Origin: Cyanophora paradoxa
Lineage: Eukaryota > Glaucocystophyceae > Cyanophorales > Cyanophoraceae
Direction: 5' to 3'
Assembly: GCA_004431415.1 (NCBI GenBank)
Contig: QPMI01000123.1
Span: 1-64,000, forward strand
Length of the DNA: 64,000 nucleotides
In this document: piece after piece, positions 44,414 to 56,800 of the stretch
How the letters are laid out: every line of letters begins with the position of its first letter
Numbering within the stretch: position 1 is the stretch's first letter
Position numbers and translations under genes: made by a program
The notes under the pieces: generated by a model
What the model was told of the DNA's origin: nothing
Databases searched by the model: none
Seen by the model: only the letters and a program-made list of their open reading frames with translations

Positions 44414-44853
44414 GGCGCCCGCCCGGCGAGTGGCGTCGCGCGAGCAACGGTGCGAGCAGCGGAATGGGCCGGTAGCTATAGCGGCTGGTATGCGAAGGTT
44501 GGACTTCCGACTTCCTTCTGGAGCAGCGGATCCCCTTTGCCCTGTACCCGCCTGGTGGATGTGCCCCCGAAAAAAAAACGAGTTTAAGTGCTTAATCAAT
44601 TAAAGCCGAGCAGAATTCAAATAAGAGGGGGGATACCGCGCGGCGTAGCTTTTGCTTTGGACGGCGAGAAAGCTAAAGGTGGCCAGGCCGGAGGCATCGT
44701 GGGACCTTGCACAGCACGATCAGCACCATCGAACGGACGATCGTAGCGAGCGGAATCGCGCCGGACGCAACCCGACGGTCGGGGAACTGCTGATGGTCCA
44801 GCTGTAGGCCCGGCTTGCCGCCCAATCGGCTCGACTGGGGAGCCGCTGGCGGG
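44414..44853. promoter_or_regulatory. Divergent promoter region VPS29/repeat-protein gene
   Basis: The 440 bases between divergent starts. Contains GGTAGCTATAGCGG at about 44,468 and an A-run at 44,572. No known element identified. Confidence 0.5.
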
Positions 44854-47800
44854 ATGGCCCACACGATGGGAGGACGGTTGCTCCTCCTGGCGGGCCTTCT
44901 CTGCGCCCTGGCGCCAGCGGCACGAGGATGGTCAGTTTGAACATCGCCCTGCCGCATCCGCTCTGGCTCATCTGCGAATCCCCGCTTGTTTCACGCAGGA
45001 TTACGGTATCGGGCAACCAGAACATGACGTGCGTCGCCCGCCCCGGCTGTATGCTCACTTCGCCCGCCAAATCGCAACGGGCTGATGCACGTCCCCGCCA
45101 ACCGCAGGTTGCAGGAGAACACGCAAGTCGGTGCGTTTCTTGTATATGACAACCGCGTCGCGCTCGCATCGCTGCTTTGACCTGCCGTCTATGCAAACCT
45201 CATTCGAAGGACTCGTGCTAGCTATAGCCCCAATTCTCCTTGACGCGCTCGCAGGATATTGGCAGCTTCACGCAGCGCCGAAGAGGACCCTCCACGTTAC
45301 AGGGGGCGTTTATGTAGGTAGGATCGAGAACGCAACAGCAGGCGTTTATTTGGGGTCGGAGCTGCCCCTCAGCAATACAAGCGTACGTTCACATGGGACG
45401 CATTCGCTTTTACCCTGTGGCTGTTTCTAATCGTGCATTGCATGTGCAGTTCGTGGGCTTCGTGAACGCGACAGCTGCCCAGCTGCAGCGCGTCTTGCAC
45501 ATACCGCGAATCGAAGCCCTTCAGAATATTTCAAGCATATTGCAGCTGTCGGTGCCGACAGATGGGTGGGTGGAAGTGATCTCGGACCTCCGCGGTGTGC
45601 TGTTTCGGTCACCGTTTCCTGCTCGCTCTCAATGTCGCTGCGCGCAGTGACCGCCTCGGCCAAGGTCGGGGCGCTGCAGGTGGATGGTACGAGACGGGGA
45701 TACAACGTCCCCAGCCTGTATGTGGCCGCACCTGGATCCCCACTCGACAAGACGGCTTTGCCGGGGTCGGCCATCCACTTTGACAGGTGAGTCATCAACT
45801 TGTTGATTAACCCCCCGCATCTCTGACCTTTCCCTTGCAGCTTGCTCCAGGCGAACCAGATGATTCGTCTGCCTGCGACGTTCGCGAACGACACGCTGGG
45901 GACGGGCCCCTACTTGTACATTAACGGGACCCAGGTGCGAATGATCCGAGCCTGCCATCCAGCGGCGTAACGTGCACTCGCAGATCCGGACGGATGATCT
46001 GCTGTCGGGGTTGACGATCTCGTCGGACGGCCAACTTGCTCTCAAGAGTGCGTGCGCCTCGCGATCAGTATTGTAATACCAATAACTCTATCCGCACGCA
46101 GCCCGCAACGAGGGCATGACTCTGAGCCTGCTGTCCCAGGGCAATCTCACGCTGACTACTCTTGGAAACTACAGCATTCACTTGAACTTGCTCCGCCAGT
46201 ACGGCTCAACGCTCGAGTCTCCCGCGAAGGATGACCTCGTACTATCGGGCGTGGACTCGCGGGTCAACGTCACCTCCGCGTTCCTGATCAACTTCCAAGT
46301 GGCCCCTGTGCGAGGCGGCGACCCGCAAGTCCAGATCGTACAGACAGGGATGATCGTGATGCCGTCGTTCAACTTCACGGCAGGCGCTGGCAACTTGGTC
46401 ATCCGTGGCGACAACGGTGACCTGGAGACGCAACAGAACATCCGCGTCACCAATGTGACTTACGTAGAGGGCGGCATCTGCGCGCTCACCCGTGAGAACG
46501 TGGAGATCTGGAAGGACACGCGCGTGACAGGGAGTGTGAAGGTCCTTCGGCAGGGCGCCTTCGACGGCCAGCTATACGCGCTCGAGGGCCTCAACGTTGG
46601 TTCGAGCGCCCTCTGCGTTAGCAGCAATGGCTCAACCCAAACGATGGGCAATCTTACCTGCTACAACGCCACCACGCTCTCTTCTTTCGAGGCGCATGAC
46701 GGGCTGCGCGCTGGTCAGGGAGAGTTTCGGTTAGCTCTTCTTTGGTCGTTGTGTTCCGGTTCGCGTGCTGACTGGCCTTGGGATCAGGGTCGACGCGAGC
46801 GGCAACACGCAAATCAAGGGCTGGCTCTTAGTCACGGGCTCTGTGACATCAACTGCTCTACTGAACGCGAACGGCGGCCTGAATGTTCTCGTCAACCAGT
46901 TCGCTATCGACATAAGCGGGAACACGCTCATCACCGGCAATCTAGGCATCACAGGGACCTTGACGTCAACCGGTCTGCTGAACGCGAACGGAGGACTGAA
47001 CGTGATGTCAAACAAATTAGTTGTCGACATGAGTGGTAACCTTCTCATCACAGGCGTGACCATGCTCACCGGCACCTTGACGTCGACCGGCCTCCTCAAC
47101 GCCAACGGTGGGCTCAACGTGCTCGCGAACCAGTTCGTGGTGGACATGAGCGGCAACGTGCTGGGCACGGGGATGGTGGGCGTGACGGGGACGCTGACGT
47201 CGACGGGGCTGCTGAACGCGAACGGCGGCTTGAACGTGAGGTGGAACCAGTTCGCCATGGACCTGTCTGGCAACGCGCTTGCGACGGGCATGGTCGGCGT
47301 GACGGGGACGCTGACGTCGACGGGGCTGCTGAACGCGAACGGCGGGCTGAACGTGAGGTGGAATCAGTTCGTGGTGGACATGTCGGGAAACACGCTGGGT
47401 ACGGGGATGGTGGGCGTGACGGGGACGCTGACGTCGACGGGGCTGCTGAACGCGAACGGCGGGCTGAACGTGAGGTGGAATCAGTTCGTGGTGGACATGT
47501 CGGGCAACACGCTGGCGACGGGCATGATCAGGGTGACGGGGACGCTGACGTCGACGGGGCTGCTGAACGCGAACGGGGGGCTTAACGTGAGGTGGAATCA
47601 GTTCGTGGTGGACATGAGCGGCAACGTGCTGGGCACGGGGATGGTGGGCGTGACGGGGACGCTGACGTCGACGGGGCTGCTGAACGCGAACGGCGGGCTC
47701 AACGTGAGGTGGAATCAGTTCGCCATGGACCTTTCTGGCAACACGCTTGCGACGGGCATCGTCGGGGTGACGGGGACGCTGACATCGACGGGGCTGCTGA

Positions 47801-50800
47801 ACGCGAACGGCGGGCTGAACGTGAGGTGGAATCAGTTCGTGGTCGACATGTCTGGCAACACGCTGGCGACGGGCTTTGTCGGGGTGACCGGAACCGTGAC
47901 GTCGACGGGGCTGCTGAACGCGAACGGCGGGCTGAATGTGAGGTGGAATCAGTTCGTGGTGGATATGTCTGGCAACACGCTGGCGACGGGCATGTTCGGA
48001 GCGACGGGTACCGTCACATCAACAGGGCTTCTGAACGCGAACGGCGGGCTGAACGTTGGCGCGAACAAGTTCGTGGTGGACATGAGCGGCAACGTGCTGG
48101 GTACGGGGACGGTGGGTGTGACGGGGACGCTGACGTCGACGGGGCTGCTGAACGCGAACGGGTTCCTCAACGTTCGTGCCAACAAGTTCGTGGTGGACAT
48201 GAGCGGCAACGTGCTAGGAACCGGCACCGTCGGGATCACGGGCACCGTGACGTCGACGGGCCTGCTGAACATGAACGGGTTCCTAAACGTGCACGACAAC
48301 AAGTTTGTCCTCGATGGTTCGGGTAACGTGCTTGCGACGGGCGTGGTGGGCATCACGGGCACGATCACGTCGACGGGCCTTCTGAATGCGAACGGGTTCC
48401 TGAACGTGCACGACAACAAGTTCGTGGTGGACATGAGCGGCAACGTGCTGGGCACTGGGTTCGTCGGCTTGACGGGGACGCTGACGTCGACGGGGCTGCT
48501 GAACGCGAACGGGTTCCTGAACGTGGGCGCGAACAAGTTCGTGGTGGACATGAGCGGCAACGTGCTGGGCACGGGGTTGGTGGGCGTGACGGGGACGCTG
48601 ACGTCAACGGGGCTGCTGAACGCTAACGGGTTCTTGAACGTGGGCGCGAACAAGTTCGTGGTGGACATGAGCGGCAACGTGCTGGGCACGGGGATGGTGG
48701 GCGTGACGGGGACGCTGACGTCGACGGGTCTGCTGAACGCAAATGGAGGGCTGAACGTGAGGTGGAATCAGTTCGTGGTGGATCTATCTGGCAACACGTT
48801 GGCGACGGGCATGGTCGGAATGACGGGGACGCTGACGTCGACGGGGCTGCTGAACGCGAACGGCGGGCTGAACGTGAGGTCGAATCAGTTCGTGGTGGAC
48901 ATGTCTGGCAACGCGTTGGCGACGGGCATGGTTGGCGTGACGGGCACGCTGACATCGACTGGTCTGCTGAACGCGAACGGCGGGCTGAACGTGAGGTGGA
49001 ATCAGTTCGTGGTGGACATGTCGGGCTACACGCTGGCAACGGGCATGATCGGGATGACGGGGACCTTGACGTCGACGGGGCTGCTGAACGCGAACGGCGG
49101 GCTGAACGTGAGGTGGAATCAGTTCGTGGTGGACATGTCTGGCAACGTGCTGGGCACGGGGATGGTGGGCGTGACGGGGACGCTGACGTCGACGGGGCTG
49201 CTGAACGCGAACGGCGGGCTGAACGTGAGGTGGAACCAGTTCGCCATGGATTTGTCTGGCAACACGCTTGCGACGGGCATGGTCGGGGTGACGGGGACGC
49301 TGACGTCGACGGGGCTGCTGAACGCGAACGGCGGGCTGAACGTGAGGTGGAATCAGTTCGTGGTGGACATGTCTGGCAACGCGCTGGCGACGGGAATGGT
49401 CGGGGTGACGGGGACGCTCACGTCGACGGGGCTGCTGAACGCGAATGGCGGGCTGAACGTGAGGTGGAATCAGTTCGTGGTGGACATGTCTGGCAACGCG
49501 CTGGCGACGGGCATAGTTGGGGTTACGGGGACGCTCACATCGACGGGGCTGCTGAACGCGAACGGCGGGCTGAACGTGAGGTGGAATCAGTTCGTGGTGG
49601 ACATGAGCGGCAACGTGCTGGGCACGGGGATGGTCGGTGTGACGGGGACGCTGACGTCGACGGGGCTGCTGAACGCGAACGGGTTCCTCAACGTTCGTGC
49701 CAACAAGTTCGTGGTGGACATGAGCGGCAACGTGCTTGGAACTGGCACCGTCGGGATCACTGGCACTGTGACGTCGACGGGGCTGCTGAACATGAACGGG
49801 TTCCTGAACGTGCACGACAACAAGTTTGTTCTCGACGGGTCGGGTAACGTGCTTGCCACGGGTGTGGTGGGCATCACGGGCACGATCACGTCAACGGGGC
49901 TGCTGAACGCGAACGGGTTCCTGAACGTGCATGACAACAAGTTCGTGGTGGACATGAGCGGAAACGTGCTGGGCACTGGGTTCGTCGGCTTGACGGGGAC
50001 GCTGACGTCGACGGGGCTGCTGAACGCGAACGGGTTCCTGAACGTGGGCGCGAACAAGTTCGTTGTGGACATGAGCGGCAACGCGCTGGGCACGGGCATG
50101 GTTGGCGTGACGGGGACGCTGACGTCGACGGGGCTGCTGAACGCTAACGGGTTCCTGAACGTGGGCGCGAACAAGTTCTTGGTGGACATGAGCGGCAACG
50201 TGCTGGGCACGGGGATGGTGGGCGTGACGGGGACGCTGACGTCGACGGGGCTGCTGAACGCGAACGGGTTCCTCAATGTTCGTTCGAACAAGTTCGTGGT
50301 GGACATGAGCGGCAACGTGCTGGGAACCGGCACCGTCGGGATCACGGGCACCGTTACGTCGACGGGCCTGCTGAACATGAACGGGTTCCTGAACGTGCAC
50401 GACAACAAGTTCGTTCTGGACGGGTCGGGTAACGTGCTCGCCACGGGCGTGGTGGGCATCACGGGCACGATCACGTCGACGGGCCTTCTGAATGCGAACG
50501 GGTTCCTGAACGTGCACGACAACAAGTTCGTGGTGGACATGAGCGGCAACGTGCTGGGCACTGGGTTCGTCGGCTTGACGGGGACGCTGACGTCGACGGG
50601 GCTGCTGAACGCGAACGGGTTCCTGAACGTGGGCGCGAACAAGTTCGTGGTGGACATGAGCGGCAACGTGCTGGGCACGGGCATGGTTGGCGTGACGGGG
50701 ACGCTGACGTCGACGGGGCTGCTGAACGCGAACGGGTTCCTGAACGTGGGCGCGAACAAGTTCGTGGTGGACATGAGCGGCAACGTGCTGGGCACGGGGA

Positions 50801-53800
50801 TGGTGGGCGTGACGGGGACGCTGACGTCGACGGGTCTGCTGAACGCAAACGGCGGGTTGAACGTGAGGTGGAATCAGTTCGCCATGGACCTGTCTGGCAA
50901 CACGCTTGCGACGGGAATGGTCGGGGTGACGGGGACGCTCACGTCGACGGGGCTGCTGAGCGCGAACGGCGGGCTGAACGTGAGGTGGAACAAGTTTGTG
51001 GTCGACATGTCGGGCAACACGCTGGCGACAGGAATGGTTGGCGTGACGGGGACCGTTACGTCGACGGGGCTGCTGAACGCGAACGGCGGGCTGAACGTGA
51101 GGTGGAATCAGTTCGTGGTGGACATGTCGGGCTACACGCTCGCAACGGGGATGATGGGCGTGACGGGGACGCTGACGTCGACGGGGCTGCTGAACGCGAA
51201 CGGGGGTCTGAACGTGAGGTGGAATCAGTTCGTGGTGGACATGAGCGGCAACGTGCTCGGCACGGGCATGGTCGGGGTGACGGGGACCGTGACGTCGACG
51301 GGCCTGCTGAACGCGAACGGGGGGCTTAACGTGAGGTGGAATCAGTTCGTGGTGGACATGTCGGGCAACACGATTGCGACGGGCATGGTCGGCGTGACGG
51401 GGACGCTGACGTCGACGGGGCTGCTGAACGCGAACAGCGGGCTGAACGTGAGGTGGAATCAGTTCGTGGTGGACATGTCTGGCAACGCGCTGGCGACGGG
51501 AATGGTCGGGGTGACGGGGACGCTCACGTCGACGGGGCTGCTGCACGCAAATAGTGGGCTGAACGTGAGGTGGAATCAGTTCATGGTGGACATGTCTGGC
51601 AACGCGCTGGCGACGGGCATGGTGGGCGTGACGGGGACGGTTACGTCGACGGGGCTGCTGAACGCGAACGGCGGGCTGAACGTGGGGTGGAATCAGTTCG
51701 TGGTGGACATGAGCGGCAACGTGCTGGGCACGGGGATGGTGGGCGTGACGGGGACGCTGACGTCGACAGGGCTGATGAACGCGAACGGGTTTCTCAACGT
51801 TCGTGCCAACAAGTTCGTGGTGGACATGAGCGGCAACGTGCTAGGAACCGGCACCGTCGGGATCACGGGCACCGTGACGTCGACGGGCCTGCTTAACATG
51901 AACGGGTTCCTGAACGTGCACGACAACAAGTTCGTTCTCGACGGGTCGGGTAACGTGCTAGCCACGGGTGTGGTGGGCATCACGGGCACGATCACGTCAA
52001 CGGGTTTGCTGAACGCGAACGGGTTCCTGAACGTGCACGACAACAAGTTCGTAGTGGACATGAGCGGCAACGTGCTGGGTACTGGGTTCGTCGGCTTGAC
52101 GGGGACGCTGACGTCGACGGGGCTGCTGAACGCGAACGGGTTCCTGAACGTGGGTGCGAACAAGTTCGTGGTGGACATGAGCGGAAACGTGCTGGGCACG
52201 GGGATGGTGGGCGTGACGGGGACGCTGACGTCGACGGGGCTGCTGAACGCGAACGGGTTCCTGAACGTGGGCGCGAACAAGTTCGTGGTGGACATGAGCG
52301 GCAACGTGCTGGGCACGGGGTTGGTGGGCGTGACGGGGACGCTGACGTCGACGGGGCTGCTGAACGCGAACGGGTTCCTCAATGTTCGTGCCAACAAGTT
52401 CGTGGTGGATATGAGCGGCAACGTGCTGGGAACCGGCACCGTCGGGGTCACGGGCACCGTGACGTCGACGGGCCTGCTTAACATGAACGGGTTCCTGAAC
52501 GTGCACGACAACAAGTTTGTTCTGGACGGGTCGGGTAACGTGCTCGCCACGGGCGTGGTGGGCATCACGGGCACGATCACGTCGACGGGGCTGCTGAACG
52601 CGAACGGGTTCCTGAACGTGCACGACAACAAGTTCGTGGTGGACATGAGCGGAAACGTGCTGGGCACTGGGTTCGTCGGCTTGACGGGGACGCTGACGTC
52701 GACGGGGCTGCTGAACGCGAACGGGTTCCTGAACGTGGGCGCGAACAAGTTCGTGGTGGACATGAGCGGCAACGTGCTGGGCACGGGCATGGTTGGCGTG
52801 ACGGGGACGCTGACGTCGACGGGTCTGCTGAATGCTAACGGGTTCCTGAACGTGGGCGCGAACAAGTTCGTGGTGGACATGAGCGGCAACGTGCTGGGCA
52901 CGGGGATGGTGGGCGTGACGGGGACGCTGACGTCGACGGGTCTGCTGAACGCAAACGGCGGGTTGAACGTGAGGTGGAATCAGTTCGCCATGGACCTGTC
53001 TGGCAACACGCTTGCGACGGGAATGGTCGGGGTGACGGGGACGCTCACGTCGACGGGGCTGCTGAACGCGAACGGCGGGCTGAACGTGAGGTGGAATCAG
53101 TTCGTGGTGGATATGTCGGGCAACACGCTGGCGACAGGAATGGTTGGCGTGACGGGGACCGTTACGTCGACGGGGCTGCTGAACGCGAACGGCGGGCTGA
53201 ACGTGAGGTGGAATCAGTTCGTGGTGGACATGTCGGGCTACACGCTCGCAACGGGGATGATGGGCGTGACGGGGACGCTGACGTCGACGGGGCTGCTGAA
53301 CGCGAACGGGGGTCTGAACGTGAGGTGGAATCAGTTCGTGGTGGACATGAGCGGCAACGTGCTGGCGACAGGCATGGTTGGCGTGACGGGGACGCTGACG
53401 TCGACGGGGCTGCTGAACGCGAACGGCGGGCTGAACGTCAGGTGGAATCAGTTCGTGGTGGACATGTCTGGCAACGCGTTGGCAACGGGCATGGTTGGGG
53501 TGACAGGGACGCTGACGTCGACGGGGCTGCTGAACGCGAACAGCGGGCTGAACGTGAGGTGGAATCAGTTCGTGGTGGACATGTCTGGCAACGCGCTGGC
53601 GACGGGCATGGTCGGGGTGACGGGGACGCTCACGTCGACGGGGTTACTGCATGCAAATAGCGGGCTGAACGTGAGGTGGAATCAGTTCGTGGTGGACATG
53701 TCGGGCAACACGCTGGCGACGGGCATGGTGGGGGTGACGGGGACTGTGACGTCGACGGGGCTGCTGAACGCGAATGGCGGGCTGAACGTGAGGTGGAATC

Positions 53801-56800
53801 AGTTCGTGGTGGACATGTCTGGCAACGTGCTGGGCACGGGGATGGTGGGCGTGACGGGGACGCTGACGTCGACGGGGCTGCTGAACGCGAACGGGTTCCT
53901 CAACGTTCGTGCTAACAAGTTCGTGGTGGACATGAGCGGCAACGTGCTAGGAACCGGCACCGTCGGGATCACGGGAACCGTGACGTCGACGGGGCTGCTG
54001 AACATGAACGGGTTCCTGAACGTGCACGACAACAAGTTTGTCCTCGATGGTTCGGGTAACGTGCTTGCGACGGGCGTGGTGGGCATCACGGGCACGATCA
54101 CGTCGACGGGGCTGCTGAACGCGAACGGGTTCCTGAACGTGCACGACAACAAGTTCGTGGTGGACATGAGCGGAAACGTGCTGGGCACTGGGTTCGTCGG
54201 CTTGACGGGGACGCTGACGTCGACGGGGCTGCTGAACGCGAACGGGTTCCTGAACGTGGGCGCGAACAAGTTCGTGGTGGACATGAGCGGCAACGTGCTG
54301 GGCACGGGGATGGTGGGCGTGACGGGGACGCTGACGTCAACGGGGCTGCTGAACGCGAACGGGTTCCTGAACGTGGGCGCGAACAAGTTCGTGGTGGACA
54401 TGAGCGGCAACGTGCTGGGCACGGGGATGGTGGGCGTGACGGGGACGCTGACGTCGACGGGGCTGCTGAACGCGAACGGTGGGCTAAATGTGAGGTGGAA
54501 TCAGTTCGCAATGGACCTGTCTGGCAACGCGCTTGCGACGGGCATGGTCGGGGTGACGGGGACTGTGACGTCGACGGGGCTGCTGAACGCGAATGGCGGG
54601 CTGAACGTGAGGTGGAATCAGTTCGTGGTGGATATGTCGGGCAACACGCTGGCGACAGGCATGGTTGGCGTGACGGGGACGCTGACGTCGACGGGGCTGC
54701 TGAACGCGAACGGCGGGCTGAACGTGAGGTGGAATCAGTTCGTGGTGGACATGTCTGGCAACGCGTTGGCAACGGGCATGGTCGGGGTGACGGGGACCGT
54801 GACGTCGACGGGACTGCTGAACGCGAACGGCGGGCTGAACGTGAGGTGGAATCAGTTCGTGGTAGACATGAGCGGCAACGTGCTGGGCACGGGGATGGTG
54901 GGCGTGACGGGGACGCTCACGTCGACGGCGCTGCTGAACGCGAACGGCGGGCTTAATGTGAGGTGGAACCAGTTCGCCATGGACCTATCTGGCAACACGC
55001 TTGCGACGGGCATGGTCGGGGTGACGGGGACGCTGACGTCGACGGGGCTGCTGAACGCGAACGGTGGGCTGAACGTGAGGTGGAATCAGTTCGTGGTCGA
55101 CATGTCTGGCAACGCGCTGGCGACGGGCATGGTCGGGGTGACGGGGACGCTGACGTCGACGGGGTTGCTGCACGCAAATAGCGGGCTGAACGTGAGGTGG
55201 AATCAGTTCGTGGTGGACATGTCTGGCAACGCGCTGGCGACGGGCATGGTGGGGGTGACGGGGACGCTCACGTCGACGGGGCTGCTGAACGCGAACGGCG
55301 GGCTGAACGTGAGGTGGAATCAGTTCGTGGTGGACATGTCTGGCAATGTGCTGGGCACGGGGACGGTGGGGGTGACGGGGACGCTGACGTCGACGGGGCT
55401 CCTGAACGCGAACGGGTTCCTCAACGTTCGTGCCAACAAGTTCGTGGTGGACATGAGCGGCAACGTGCTAGGAACTGGCACCGTCGGGATCACGGGGACC
55501 GTGACGTCGACGGGCCTGCTGAACATGAACGGGTTCCTGAACGTGCACGACAACAAGTTCGTTCTCGACGGATCGGGTAACGTGCTCGCCACGGGCGTGG
55601 TGGGCATCACGGGCACGATCACGTCGACGGGGCTGCTGAACGCGAACGGGTTCCTAAACGTGCATGACAACAAGTTCGTGGTGGACATGAGCGGCAATGT
55701 GCTGGGCACTGGGTTCGTCGGCTTGACGGGGACGCTGACATCGACGGGGCTGCTGAACGCGAACGGGTTCCTGAACGTGGGTGCGAACAAGTTCGTGGTG
55801 GACATGAGCGGCAACGTGCTGGGCACGGGCATGGTTGGCGTGACGGGGACGCTGACGTCGACAGGGCTTCTGAACGCGAACGGGTTCCTGAACGTGGGCG
55901 TGAACAAGTTCGTGGTGGACATGAGCGGCAACGTGCTGGGCACGGGGATGGTGGGCGTGACGGGGACGCTCACGTCGACGGGGCTGCTGAACGCGAACGG
56001 GTTCCTCAATGTTCGTTCGAACAAGTTCGTGGTGGACATGAGCGGCAACGTGCTGGGAACCGGCACCGTCGGGATCACGGGCACCGTGACGTCGACGGGC
56101 TTGCTTAACATGAACGGGTTCCTGAACGTGCACGACAACAAGTTCGTTCTCGACGGGTCGGGTAACGTGCTCGCCACGGGCGTGGTTGGCATCACGGGCA
56201 CGATCACGTCGACGGGGCTGCTGAACGCGAACGGGTTCCTGAACGTGCACGACAACAAGTTCGTGGTGGACATGAGCGGAAACGTGCTGGGCACTGGGTT
56301 CGTCGGCTTGACGGGGACGCTGACGTCGACGGGGCTGCTGAACGCTAACGGGTTCCTGAACGTGGGCGCGAACAAGTTCGTGGTGGACATGAGTGGCTAC
56401 GTGCTGGGCACGGGGATGGTGGGCGTGACGGGGACGCTGACGTCGACGGGGCTGCTGAACGCGAACGGGTTTCTGAACGTGGGCGCGAACAAGTTCGTGG
56501 TGGACATGAGCGGCAACGTGCTGGGCACGGGGATGGTGGGCGTGACGGGGACGCTGACGTCGACGGGGCTGCTGAACGCGAACGGCGGGCTGAACGTGAG
56601 ATGGAATCAGTTCGCCATGGACCTGTCTGGCAACACGCTTGCGACGGGCATGGTCGGGGTGACGGGGACCGTGACGTCGACGGGGCTGCTGAACGCGAAC
56701 GGCGGGCTGAACGTGAGGTGGAATCAGTTCGTGGTGGATATGTCGGGCAACACGCTGGCGACAGGAATGGTTGGCGTGACGGGGACCGTTACGTCGACGG

